Assembly (NCBI RefSeq): GCF_946892675.1
Contig: NZ_CAMPOV010000002.1
Location: forward strand, 186,001 to 250,000
Length of the DNA stretch: 64,000 nucleotides
Direction of reading: 5' to 3'
From: Arthrobacter sp. Marseille-P9274
GTDB taxonomy: Bacteria > Actinomycetota > Actinomycetes > Actinomycetales > Micrococcaceae
Each line of letters opens with the position of its first letter. Position 1 is the first letter of the stretch. Below are positions 37,170 to 45,892 of the stretch, one piece after another. The notes below the pieces were generated by a model. That model had not been told where the DNA came from, made no database searches, and worked only from the letters and a program-made list of their open reading frames with translations. A program made the position numbers and the translations under genes.

Positions 37170-37212
37170 CAAGGTGTTCCCGGGGCCTACCGACAGGAAA
37201 GGCAGGAGGGAA

Positions 37213-38139
37213 ATGAAACCGCACAGGGACATCAGCCGCGCGGATAAACGGCATCCGGCCGTCGAGGCCTTCGAGGCCTTCGAGGCCTTCGACGAAGTGT
37301 GCGCGCTGCTGCGGCCCCGCCCGCTTGGCGACGGCCGGTATTCCGGCGGCACGCCCGCTGTCCAGTGGGGCGCACCCTACGGGGGCCTGATCGGCAGGGG
37401 CTCGCCGCCGCTGCCGCGAAGGTCCCAGAAGGCTTCTGGGTGCGCAGCCTGCACGCCTATTTTGTCGAAGCGGGCGCGGCGGACCGGGGCGTGGAGATCG
37501 ACGTCGTTCCGATCCGCGACGGCCGTTCCACCTGCTGGCGCAGCGTCCGCGTGCGACAGGGAGAACGTTTGCTGCTCACCGCAGACACTACGTTCGCCAG
37601 GGATTCCCCCAGTCCTTCCCACAAGGCTGCGATGCCGGCCGTCCGGCCGCCGGAGGATCTGCCCAACGTCGGCCGCACCCTTGCGGCTTTTGACGACGTC
37701 CATGCCTACTGGAACGAGGACTCGGCGTTTGACCTGCGCTACGTTGACGCCCCGCCACGGCTCTCCGCCTGTGAAGCAGGAAGCGACCAGCAGCGGTCTT
37801 CGGTCTGGGTCAGGGCCATGGGATCGGCGCCTGCAGACCGCACCCTCGCCGCGGCGCTCCTGGCGTACGCCAGCGATATGTGCATGCTAGACCCGTTGCT
37901 GAAACCCCAAGGACTGTGGTGGGGCAGCGGCAGCGCCAAAGGATTCTCGGTGGATCATTCAGTGTGGTTCCACGCACCGTCGCGGGACGGATGAATGGAT
38001 CCTGGTCGACCAGCGTTCTCCAGCCCTGCGCGACGGCCGCGGGTTGGCACTGGCGGACATGTACGCCCGCAGCGGCGAACTGCTGTGCACAGTGGCCCAG
38101 CAGGGGTCGATGCAGGTAATTCCCCCGGCATCGAACTGA
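37213..38139 (+). pseudogene. TesB-like acyl-CoA thioesterase with two compensating frameshifts
   Basis: The start (ATG 37213 with AGGAGG) opens a hotdog-type thioesterase: TPAVQWGAPYGGLIG, then in another frame AAAAKVPEGFWVRSLHAYFVEAG and SVDHSVWFHAPSRD, then back in the first frame DEWILVDQRSPALRDGRGLA and a normal end at 38139. One base seems lost near 37400 and one gained near 37985. The joined product would have normal length, about 308 residues. It is either a decayed gene or has sequencing errors. It would hydrolyse an acyl-CoA of the pathway. Confidence 0.72.
37264..37290 (+). repeat. Triple 9-bp repeat in the thioesterase gene
   Basis: GAGGCCTTC is repeated three times in a row and encodes Glu-Ala-Phe three times near the N terminus. 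This is probably a slippage expansion. Confidence 0.7.
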
Positions 38140-38252
38140 ACGCGGACGGCCGCGGACGGACTTAGCATGTGCTTGCGTCGACAGGCGGCCTGTGGCGGCC
38201 GCTTGAACAACCGCCGCCACGGGCCCGCTCGCGCTGATCGTCCGCGGACTGC

Positions 38253-38816
38253 TTAGAGGTAGGCCTTGAGCCAGTCGCTGCCGCTTTCCGAGTAGAGGGC
38301 TTCCGGCCAATCGGCTGGGCGGTGGTCCCCGTAGGCCCGAACGCTGTTGGGGTCCCCCAGCCCCTCGGCGAGCTCGGCGACGGGAAGGTAGTACATGTAG
38401 GACATCAGCCGATCCGCGAACTGCCACTTGCCATCCACGCGGCGGTAGGTGTCCTTGTACCTGAGCGCCACCTGCATGGCGACGCCATTGCGCGACACCT
38501 CCGCATGGGAGGCCAGCAGGCCGGTAGCGACGTTTGGATCGGCGTCATCGAACCGCACGACGTGTCCGTGGCTGTAGTGGTTCGTCGGGCCGAGGGCGGC
38601 GAAGCGCCCCAGGTACGTCTGGACGATCTCCTCGATTCCCGAGGCGGAGAAGACGCCGTCCTGCGACCGCAGCGTCGCGTCCGCCGCAAAGATCTGGCGA
38701 ATTCCGGCCTCGTCGCGTTCGTCCATAACGAACCCGTAGAGGATTCCGAGTTCCTGGATCGCCGCGCGGTCCTCAAGCCGCCGGATGCGCTCTTCCATCA
38801 ACGTTGATGCTGTCAT
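38253..38816 (-). CDS. NTF2/SnoaL-like protein, longer form
   Basis: 187 residues with an NTF2-like cone fold. It starts with the helical RLEDRAAIQELGILYGFVMDE, then ADATLRSQDGVF, TNHYSHGHVVRF and YKDTYRRVDGKWQFADR. Family members include SnoaL cyclases, scytalone dehydratase-like hydratases and the alpha subunit-like proteins of ring hydroxylases. The His pair in NHYSHGHV may be catalytic. AGGAG precedes the ATG. It is divergent from the thiolase operon across a spacer with AT-rich patches. The reaction is unknown; isomerisation, dehydration or hydration fits. Confidence 0.75.
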   Translation of the reverse strand: MTASTLMEERIRRLEDRAAIQELGILYGFVMDERDEAGIRQIFAADATLRSQDGVFSASGIEEIVQTYLGRFAALGPTNHYSHGHVVRFDDADPNVATGLLASHAEVSRNGVAMQVALRYKDTYRRVDGKWQFADRLMSYMYYLPVAELAEGLGDPNSVRAYGDHRPADWPEALYSESGSDWLKAYL

Positions 38817-38867
38817 CTGCTACTCCTAGGTTGTGATTGCCGGGCGAATTGGCCTCACCGCCCATCC

Positions 38868-38970
38868 AGTATAACCGTATACATGAATTGAGGATAGGGC
38901 CGGAGCCGGAGCCTCGTCATGCGGCAAATTCTTCATTGCCTCCTTCATGACAATCATGATAAGCAATATG
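38868..38970. promoter_or_regulatory. Divergent promoter with two AT-rich patches
   Basis: AGTATAACCGTATACATGAA (from 38868) faces the NTF2-like gene. TCATGACAATCATGATAAGC (from 38945) lies 15 bases before the thiolase ribosome site and carries the CATGAT core. The second is likely an operator overlapping the promoter of the thiolase operon. Confidence 0.5.
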
Positions 38971-38984
38971 CAGGAGGTTGACCC

Positions 38985-40163
38985 ATGACTATTGATGCCT
39001 TGATTGTCGACGCACTACGCACTTCCACCGGGCGCGGCCGCACCGGCGGAGCGCTCGCCGAGATCCATCCCGTGGATCTGCTCGCGCAGGCACTGACCGC
39101 ACTGGTAGAGCGCAGCGGGATCGACCCCGGGGAAGTCGACGACGTTCTGATTGGATGCGTCTCGCAGACCGGCGAGCAATCCGCGACCCCGGGTCGAATG
39201 GCCTGGTTGGCCGCCGGGTATCCGGTCCACGTGCCGGCAACCACAATCGATCGCAAGTGCGGCTCCTCGCAACAGGCCGTTCATTTCGCGGCGCAGGGCA
39301 TCCTCTCCGGCGCCTACGACATGGTCATCGCCGGCGGCATCGAATCGATGAGCCGGGTCCCCATGGGCTCCGCCAGGGCAGGAGCCGATCCCTTCGGCCC
39401 AACTGTCACAGCACGCTATTCCCCCGGCCTCGTGTCCCAGGGCGTGGCCGCGGAATTGGTGGCCGCCAAGTTCGGCGCCAGCCGCGAGGCTCAGGACGAA
39501 TACGCCGCCCGGTCGCACCGCCTCGCCGCGGCCGCTTCCGCTGCCTTCGAGCGCGAAATCGTCCCGGTGACGACCCCGGACGGCACCATGGTGGAGCGCG
39601 ACGAGACCCCGCGGCCGGACACCACCACCGATCGCCTGGCCGGGCTCAAGCCGGTCTTCGAGACGCCGGAACTCGCCGCACGGTTCCCCCAGGTGAACTG
39701 GTCGGTCACGGCAGGGAACTCATCGCAGATCTCCGACGCCGCGAGCCTCGTCCTGATGGTGAGCGACCGCAAGGCGCGCGAGCTGGGGCTCGAACCCCGC
39801 GCCCGGGTACACGCCATGGCCGCGGTCGGGGACGACCCGCTGCTGATGCTCACTGCGCCCATCCCGGCCACGGAAAAGATCCTTGCCCGCTCGGGCATGC
39901 AGCTGGACCAGCTGGACCATTTCGAGGTCAACGAGGCGTTTGCCCCGGTTCCGCTGGCGTGGCAGGGCCACTTCAACCTGGACATCGAGCGGGTCAATCC
40001 CCGGGGCGGGGCCATCGCCCTCGGCCACCCCTTGGGCGCCTCCGGCACCCGGCTGCTGACCACCATGCTGCACGCGCTGGAGGACAACCGGCAGCGCTAC
40101 GGACTTCAGGTCATGTGCGAGGCCGGCGGCATGGCCAACGCGACCATCATCGAACGTCTCTAA
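38985..40163 (+). CDS. Acetyl-CoA acetyltransferase (thiolase)
   Basis: 392 residues. The nucleophile is Cys92 in DRKCGSSQQA. The other catalytic parts are NEAFAP, the His in GGAIALGHPLGASG and the second Cys in CEAGGMANA. AGGAGG stands before the ATG. It cleaves a 3-ketoacyl-CoA at the end of a beta-oxidation turn. It is the first gene of an operon with an HSD10-like dehydrogenase, NpdG and a crotonase, which together make three of the four steps of beta-oxidation. Confidence 0.94.
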   Translation: MTIDALIVDALRTSTGRGRTGGALAEIHPVDLLAQALTALVERSGIDPGEVDDVLIGCVSQTGEQSATPGRMAWLAAGYPVHVPATTIDRKCGSSQQAVHFAAQGILSGAYDMVIAGGIESMSRVPMGSARAGADPFGPTVTARYSPGLVSQGVAAELVAAKFGASREAQDEYAARSHRLAAAASAAFEREIVPVTTPDGTMVERDETPRPDTTTDRLAGLKPVFETPELAARFPQVNWSVTAGNSSQISDAASLVLMVSDRKARELGLEPRARVHAMAAVGDDPLLMLTAPIPATEKILARSGMQLDQLDHFEVNEAFAPVPLAWQGHFNLDIERVNPRGGAIALGHPLGASGTRLLTTMLHALEDNRQRYGLQVMCEAGGMANATIIERL

Positions 40164-40182
40164 CCACCCGAGGAGAACAGCC

Positions 40183-40941
40183 ATGAACATTAACGGAGCA
40201 TCCGTCGTCGTCACGGGAGGGGCATCCGGCCTCGGGGCCGCGACGGTCCGCCGGCTCACGGAAGAGGGCGCGAAGGTCGTCATCCTAGATCTGCCCTCGT
40301 CCCCCGGCGAGCAGGTGGCCGCCGATCTCGGCGCCGTCTTTGCGGCCGCCGACGTCACCGATACAGACAGTGTCAATGTCGCGCTCGACACGGCCGAGGG
40401 ACTTGCCCCGCTGCGCGCGCTGGTGCACTGCGCCGGCCGGGGAGGCGCCGTGCGCCTGGTCGACCGCGACGGCAACCCCGGTTCCCTCGAGGCCTACGAG
40501 GGCGTTGTCCGGACAAACCTCATCGGCACGTTCAATGTCCTGCGGCTCGCCGCCGCCCGCATGGCCAAGAACGAAGAACTGGACGGCGAACGCGGCGTAT
40601 GCGTCCTCACCGCTTCGGTGGCAGCCTACGAGGGACAGATCGGCCAGATCCCCTACGCGTCGGCCAAGGCCGGCATTGTCGGCATGACACTTGTGGCCGC
40701 ACGGGACCTGGCCAGCAAGCGCATTCGGGTCATGACCATTGCCCCCGGGCTCTTCGACACGCCGATCCTGGCCCGCCTGCCGGAAAACGTGCGCGACTCA
40801 CTGGCGCAGAGCATCCCCCACCCCAGCCGGCTGGGGGTTCCGGAAGAATACGCATCCCTGGCCCAGCACATCATCGCCAACCCCATGCTTAACGGAGAAA
40901 CCATCCGGCTCGATGGAGCCATCCGGATGGCTCCGCGCTAG
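40183..40941 (+). CDS. SDR, type II 3-hydroxyacyl-CoA dehydrogenase (HSD10-like)
   Basis: 252 residues. TGGASGLG binds the cofactor, Asp in VVILDLPSS points to NAD, Ser is in VLTASVAAYEG and Tyr/Lys are in YASAK. The long insertion around GGAVRLVDRDGN and the NGETIRLDGAIRMAPR end are typical of HSD17B10-type dehydrogenases, which oxidise 2-methyl-3-hydroxyacyl-CoAs and hydroxysteroids. This hints at a branched or cyclic substrate. It is 19 bp after the thiolase and 31 bp before npdG. Confidence 0.9.
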   Translation: MNINGASVVVTGGASGLGAATVRRLTEEGAKVVILDLPSSPGEQVAADLGAVFAAADVTDTDSVNVALDTAEGLAPLRALVHCAGRGGAVRLVDRDGNPGSLEAYEGVVRTNLIGTFNVLRLAAARMAKNEELDGERGVCVLTASVAAYEGQIGQIPYASAKAGIVGMTLVAARDLASKRIRVMTIAPGLFDTPILARLPENVRDSLAQSIPHPSRLGVPEEYASLAQHIIANPMLNGETIRLDGAIRMAPR

Positions 40942-40972
40942 ATCCACGCCGCACGAAGGAACGGAAGAGAAC

Positions 40973-41641
40973 ATGACGCACAAGATCGCAGTCGTTGGCG
41001 GCACCGGACCGCAGGGACGGGGCCTGGCCTACCGTCTGGCAATGGCGGGCCACGCCGTAACCATCGGTTCACGGGACGCCTCGCGGGCTGCCGAAAAGGC
41101 CGAGGAGATCGCGGCTAAGATCGACGGCCCGGCGACCATCGTCGGGGCTGAGAACGCCAACGCCGCTGCCAGTTCCGAGATCGTACTGCTGGCCGTCCCT
41201 TGGGACGGCCATGCCGAACTCGTCTCCTCGCTGGCGTCCGAGCTCCGCGGAAAGACAGTCATCAGTTGCGTCAACCCGCTCGGCTTTGACCAGAACGGGC
41301 CCTACGGTCTGACGCTGGAGGAGAGCGCCGCCGAAGAAGCCCAGCGGCTCGTCCCGGCGGCCGCCGTCGTCGGCTCCTTCCACCACGTGGCCGCGCTGTC
41401 GCTGTGGAAGAATGAGGGCCCCCTCGACCATGAGGACATCCTGGTTTGCGGCGACGACAGCGAGGCGAAGGACGTGGTCATGGACCTTGCCGCGGCCGTA
41501 ACCGGAAAGCGTGGCATCGATGCCGGCGCCCTGCGGTTGGCGAGGCAGCTGGAACCCCTAACCGCGGTGCTGATCAACGTCAACAAGAACTACAAGACCC
41601 GCTCGGGCCTGGCCGTTACCGGCATCAAGGAGCACGCATGA
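40973..41641 (+). CDS. npdG: F420-dependent NADP oxidoreductase (NpdG/Fno)
   Basis: 222 residues from the ATG at 40973. It moves hydride between NADPH and F420. Diagnostic are KIAVVGGTGPQGRGLAYRLA with the NADP loop IGSRDASRA, LAVPWDGHAEL, SCVNPLGFD, VGSFHHVAA and GIDAGALRLARQLEP. It lies inside a beta-oxidation operon, ten kilobases from the F420 biosynthesis genes, so F420H2 is probably consumed in this pathway. No luciferase-like or FDOR-type F420 enzyme is seen in the window. The stop overlaps the next ATG. Confidence 0.92.
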   Translation: MTHKIAVVGGTGPQGRGLAYRLAMAGHAVTIGSRDASRAAEKAEEIAAKIDGPATIVGAENANAAASSEIVLLAVPWDGHAELVSSLASELRGKTVISCVNPLGFDQNGPYGLTLEESAAEEAQRLVPAAAVVGSFHHVAALSLWKNEGPLDHEDILVCGDDSEAKDVVMDLAAAVTGKRGIDAGALRLARQLEPLTAVLINVNKNYKTRSGLAVTGIKEHA

Positions 41642-42411
41642 GCCGCGAAGAAAAGCCGCTGATCGTCGAAGAGCGCGGCCGGGTGCTGGTCCTGACCCTG
41701 AACCGCCCGCACGCGAAGAACGCCATGTCATTGCAGCTCTCGGAGGAACTGGCAGAGGCTTTCGAGCTCCTCGACACGCGGAAGGACCTCAGCCTGGGAG
41801 TCATCACCGGGGCCGGAGGCACCTTCTGCGCCGGGATGGACCTGAAGGGGTTCGCGCGCGGCGAAATCCCGATCGTTCCCGACCGCGGCTTCGCGGGGTT
41901 GGTCCAGCGCCCCCCGCGCAAACCTCTGATAGCTGCCGTGGAGGGCTACGCTCTGGGCGGCGGATTCGAGATCGCTCTGGCCTGCGACCTCATCGTCGCT
42001 GCGGAGAACGCGACCTTTGGACTGCCCGAGGTGAAACGCGGGTTGACCGCCAACGCCGGTGGGTTGCTGCGGTTGCCCGACCGGCTTCCGTACCATTACG
42101 CCATGGAGTTGGTCCTCACCGGGCGCATGCTGCCGGCTCCGGAGGCCGGCGAGCTGCACCTGGTCAACCGGGTGACGGAGCCCGGAGCGGCCCTGGACGC
42201 AGCGCTGGAGTTGGCCGAGGAGATCGCCAGGAACGCGCCGCTCGCCCTGGCCACTTCCAAGCAGGTCATGGTGGAGTCGGTCGACTGGCCGGTGGAGGAG
42301 AAGTTCGCCCGCCAGCACGCCTTCGTCGACCCGATCCGCAAGTCCAACGACGCCGCCGAGGGGGCGCGGGCTTTCGTCGAAAAGCGCGTTCCCGTCTGGA
42401 CCGGGAGCTAG
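41638..42411 (+). CDS. Enoyl-CoA hydratase/isomerase (crotonase)
   Basis: 257 residues. The oxyanion hole is made by CAGMDLKGF and AAVEGYALGGGFEIALACD. The region where hydratases have two catalytic Glu reads LPEVKRGLTANAGG, which keeps the second Glu, while the first position (FGLPE versus the EIALACDL side) is less clear. It should hydrate an enoyl-CoA or shift its double bond. The ATG overlaps npdG by four bases. It is the last gene of the thiolase operon, 169 bp before the MFS start. Confidence 0.92.
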   Translation: MSREEKPLIVEERGRVLVLTLNRPHAKNAMSLQLSEELAEAFELLDTRKDLSLGVITGAGGTFCAGMDLKGFARGEIPIVPDRGFAGLVQRPPRKPLIAAVEGYALGGGFEIALACDLIVAAENATFGLPEVKRGLTANAGGLLRLPDRLPYHYAMELVLTGRMLPAPEAGELHLVNRVTEPGAALDAALELAEEIARNAPLALATSKQVMVESVDWPVEEKFARQHAFVDPIRKSNDAAEGARAFVEKRVPVWTGS

Positions 42412-42580
42412 CCAGAAACCTCGGGTTCCCCGTTGCTGCCCGCACCGCACCACACAGCAAGGACGGCATCCGTCCAAATGGATGCGGTGGGGACCGCAGC
42501 GCTCAGGCGCCTCATACCTCGCAGGGTCCGCCGTCCTGGATCCGTGCGGCAATACTTCGGCACGAGCACAGGAGGCAGCT

Positions 42581-43846
42581 TTGAGCGGTGGAACGGCGCC
42601 TCCGAGCAGTGCCCTAGGATCGCGCCCCCTCTGGGCAGGAAGGGCCCTGGCACTTACGGGCATCGTGCTGGTGGCGCTCAACCTGCGCTCGGCTGTCACC
42701 GCCATGTCGCCGATCGTCGGCCGGATCGACGCAGACATTCCGTTGAGCGATGTTGCACTGGGGTTCATCGGCATGCTTCCCCCGCTGATGCTGGCGTCCG
42801 GCGGCCTGCTGGGTCCGATCCTCTCCCGTTGGATCAGGCTGGAAACCAATCTGGTGCTGGCGTGCGCCGGAATGGCCGTCGGACATCTGGTTCGCTCCCT
42901 GGCTGGCGACTTCACGCAACTGCTGGCGGGCAGCATTGTGGCGATGCTTGCGATGGGCGTGGGAAACGTCCTGCTACCGGCGCTGGTCAAGAAGTACTTT
43001 CCGGACCGGATTGCCCTAATAACCAGCATCTACGCCATGCTGTTCTCCGTCAGCACCGCCATCCCCGGCACCGTCTCACCCATGGTCGCCGATGCGGCGG
43101 GATGGCGAAATTCCCTGCTGATGTGGGGCATCGCGGCCGCCATTGCGGCGCCTCCATGGATTGCGCTGGCTCTCAGGGGCAGGTCGAAGGCGCGCCAGGA
43201 GCCGGATGGTTCGGCGATCGTCTCCGCCGACCGCACCGCGGGCGCCAGGCTCTGGCGTTCGCGCGTGGCATGGGGGCTGATGCTGATGCATGGACTCTCC
43301 GCGCTCAACGGATATGCGATGCTGGCCTGGCTGCCTGAGATTCTGGCGGATATCGCGGACACTTCGGGCGTCGAGGCCGGCATTCTCCTGTCCCTCTACG
43401 CCGTGACGGCTGGCCCGCTGGCCCTCATCGTTCCAGCGATCGCCCTGAGAATGCGCAACCCCGGAGTGCTCGCCTACCTCGGCGCAGCCATGTTCGTAGC
43501 AGGCTATGCGGGTCTGATGATCTCCCCCAACTTCCTAACGCCGCTCTGGGTCCTCGTCTCGGCGTCGGGCACCGGACTGTTCCCCGTGATGCTCACATTG
43601 ATCAATGCCAGGACCCGGACCCCCGAAATGACCGCCGCGCTGAGCGGTTTCGTACAGGGAAACGGAGCACTCATTTCCGTTGCCGGCCCCCTGGTCGTCG
43701 GCCTCCTCCACGACTGGACCGGTGGATGGACGATTCCGTTCTGTTTCCTCATCGCAGCCGCGGTGGGCATCGTACTCGGCGGGATGCAGCTGCGGAGCCC
43801 GCTCTCCGTCGACGAGGAGCTCCTGGAGTACGCCGACCGTCGCTGA
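42581..43846 (+). CDS. CynX/NimT-type MFS transporter
   Basis: 421 residues from a TTG at 42581, which has GGAGG six bases before it; the frame extends further up without support. About twelve helices are visible. ALNLRSAVTAMSPIVGRID in helix one and LLPALVKKYFPDRIALITSI after helix four mark the CynX/NimT branch. It shares its family with the transporter at 13528-14781 but is not a close copy. It follows the thiolase operon and probably imports the growth substrate or exports a toxic product. Confidence 0.83.
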   Translation: MSGGTAPPSSALGSRPLWAGRALALTGIVLVALNLRSAVTAMSPIVGRIDADIPLSDVALGFIGMLPPLMLASGGLLGPILSRWIRLETNLVLACAGMAVGHLVRSLAGDFTQLLAGSIVAMLAMGVGNVLLPALVKKYFPDRIALITSIYAMLFSVSTAIPGTVSPMVADAAGWRNSLLMWGIAAAIAAPPWIALALRGRSKARQEPDGSAIVSADRTAGARLWRSRVAWGLMLMHGLSALNGYAMLAWLPEILADIADTSGVEAGILLSLYAVTAGPLALIVPAIALRMRNPGVLAYLGAAMFVAGYAGLMISPNFLTPLWVLVSASGTGLFPVMLTLINARTRTPEMTAALSGFVQGNGALISVAGPLVVGLLHDWTGGWTIPFCFLIAAAVGIVLGGMQLRSPLSVDEELLEYADRR

Positions 43847-43927
43847 GGGCACGCGTCAACACGCTGCCCTCCCGCGCCGGGGGCCCTATACCGCAGGGCA
43901 GGACCATAGACCGGGGACAGGAAGACA

Positions 43928-43964
43928 CCAAAGGTCCGGCACCGTTCACGGTGCGGACCTTTGG
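43928..43964. terminator. Bidirectional terminator hairpin
   Basis: CCAAAGGTCCG-CACCG (one bulged G) pairs with CGGTGCGGACCTTTGG around TTCA, with T-rich flanks on both sides. It lies between the convergent MFS and KstD-like genes. Confidence 0.85.
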
Positions 43965-43978
43965 CGTGTTGTGTGGGC

Positions 43979-45646
43979 TTAGGCGCAAACGGCCGCGGCG
44001 GACTCCTCCTGCACGTCCGCCGTCGTCCTGCCCGCCGCGGTGCGCCCCGCCAGGTAACCGAACACGAGGCCCGGCCCGAGGGTTCCGCCGGCGCCGCCGT
44101 AGACCATGCCGGTGGGGCCTGCCATGACATTACCCGCTGCAAACAGGCCCGGGATGACCTCGCCGTCGACGGAGAGGACCTCCGATCTGGGCGTTGTGCG
44201 CGGGCCGCCCTTGGTCCCCAGCGTGCTGCTGTGCAGTTCCACGGCGTAGAACGGGCCCCGCTCCAATGGTCCGAACGTCGACCCCGCTCCGGGATAGGCA
44301 TCCCTGTTGCCGACGAAGCCGTCGAAAGCGCTCTCGCCGCGCCGGAAATCGGGGTCCGAACCCACCCGGGCGTGGCCGTTCCAGCGCTCGACCGTCTCCA
44401 CCAGCGCGTGGGCCGGCACTCCGATCTTACCCGCCAGGCCGGCAAGATCGTCGGCGCGGGTGACCCATTCGGGCACCGCGGAGCCCGGCGCGGCGCCGAA
44501 GCCGCCGAAACGCTCCACCATCTGTGCGTCGAATACCACCCAGCAAGGGAGGTTCCGGTAGTCGAACGAGGTGGGATCGAGTTCGTGGAAGGCCCCGCCC
44601 ATCGCGTTGTAGTTCGCGGCCTCGTTGGCGAATCGCTTGCCCTCGCGGTTGATCATGATCGAATGCGGCACCGTGCGCTCGCGCTGCACCAGGTACACCG
44701 CCTGGGAACCGTAGGCGTTCTCCCCCGGCAGCGTGCAAACCGGGACCCACCAGGCCTCACGCATGTTGCCGAGGCTGGCTCCGACACGCATTGCCATCCG
44801 CAACCCGTCGCCCGTGTTGGTGGGAACGCTCGCCGGATGGCTGATCGGCCCGCGCAGGAAATCCCGGGCAAGATCCTTGTCCCACTCGAATCCACCCGTC
44901 GCCAACACGACGCCTTGGCGCGCCAGCACCTCATGCCGGCCCAGCGGCCCCTCAAGGCAAACGCCGCCAACGGCTCCGTTCTCAAGAAGAAGTTCGACGG
45001 CCCGCTCCCCGAGATGCACGTCGACGCCCTTATCCAGGCATCCCTGCAGCAGTGCGGCGACCATCGCGCGGCCCAGCCCCTCGACCTGCCGCTCCTCGCG
45101 CTCGCGTGCCACCTCCGGCGCCAGGAATCCGGACCCACCGCCTATGGGCGTCTCTCCCACGAGCATGCGGCGCGGAGTGCCACCGAGTCTTGCCGCCCAT
45201 TCGCCCAGGCGCTGTAGCGAAAACAGTTGCGGCTCGAGCGAGCGTCCCCCGCCTGGTTTTCCGCCCTGCTGCTCGGGGTGGTAGTCCGGGTAACCCGGAA
45301 CCAGCGACATCTTCAGCGGCGTGGTGTCGAGCCAGTCCAGCAGTTCCGGGATCGTGTCGACGAAGGCCTCCACCATCTCCGGGAGGATCATGCCGTTGGA
45401 CAGGGACTGCAGATAATCGAGCGCATCGGTGCGCGAGTCCCGGACCCCCTGTTCGCGCGCATACTTGTTGTCCGGCATCCACGCGACGGCGCTGGATAGG
45501 CACGTGGTGCCGCCAACGACCTGCGCCTTCTCGAAGACCGCCACCTTCGCGCCATCGTCCGCCGCCGCCAGTGCGGCACAGAGGCCCGAGGCGCCACTAC
45601 CCAAGACAACGACGTCGTATGCGGTACTACCTGCAATAGTGCTCAC
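43979..45646 (-). CDS. FAD-dependent dehydrogenase, 3-ketosteroid-delta1-dehydrogenase-like
   Basis: 555 residues from the GTG at 45646, with GGGGAG upstream. The FAD fold begins YDVVVLGSGASGLCAAL and has VFEKAQVVGGTTCLSSAVAW. The end, GLFAAGNVMAGPTGMVYGGA with GGTLGPGLVFGYLAGR, is shared by KstD, fumarate-reductase-type and related FAD_binding_2 enzymes. It most likely introduces a double bond next to a ketone, or does the reverse. It is a single gene on the reverse strand, with an AT-rich patch in front. Steroid or other cyclic ketone substrates are possible. Confidence 0.85.
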   Translation of the reverse strand: MSTIAGSTAYDVVVLGSGASGLCAALAAADDGAKVAVFEKAQVVGGTTCLSSAVAWMPDNKYAREQGVRDSRTDALDYLQSLSNGMILPEMVEAFVDTIPELLDWLDTTPLKMSLVPGYPDYHPEQQGGKPGGGRSLEPQLFSLQRLGEWAARLGGTPRRMLVGETPIGGGSGFLAPEVAREREERQVEGLGRAMVAALLQGCLDKGVDVHLGERAVELLLENGAVGGVCLEGPLGRHEVLARQGVVLATGGFEWDKDLARDFLRGPISHPASVPTNTGDGLRMAMRVGASLGNMREAWWVPVCTLPGENAYGSQAVYLVQRERTVPHSIMINREGKRFANEAANYNAMGGAFHELDPTSFDYRNLPCWVVFDAQMVERFGGFGAAPGSAVPEWVTRADDLAGLAGKIGVPAHALVETVERWNGHARVGSDPDFRRGESAFDGFVGNRDAYPGAGSTFGPLERGPFYAVELHSSTLGTKGGPRTTPRSEVLSVDGEVIPGLFAAGNVMAGPTGMVYGGAGGTLGPGLVFGYLAGRTAAGRTTADVQEESAAAVCA

Positions 45647-45831
45647 TTGCTCACTCCCCGTTCTCGTCATCGATGTGGGGCTGCAGACGCGGCCCGTCGT
45701 CAGATGTACGGCGGGATTCGCCGCGGCATGGCTGGGTCGCATCGTGCACGGCTCCCGCGGATCGGAGCCCGCACGCGGGACCCGACGCCCCAAAGACCTA
45801 CGTCACAAGGAGAAGCTAACACTAAACGGCG

Positions 45832-45857
45832 ATCATCACAATCGTTATACTAGATTC
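45832..45857 (-). promoter_or_regulatory. AT-rich patch before the KstD-like gene
   Basis: GATCATCACAATCGTTATAC, then TAGATTC, about 190 bases upstream of the chosen start. The complement has TGATGAT and TATAAC. The 245 bp spacer between the KstD-like gene and gntR holds nothing else. Confidence 0.4.
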
Positions 45858-45892
45858 TGGAAAGCTTCCTTCAACACCACGAAGCGGCCTGG

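Noticed and set aside
13528-43846. Recent duplication of the two CynX/NimT-type transporters (13528-14781 and 42581-43846)
   Set aside because: They share only family motifs; the sequences differ along most of their length.
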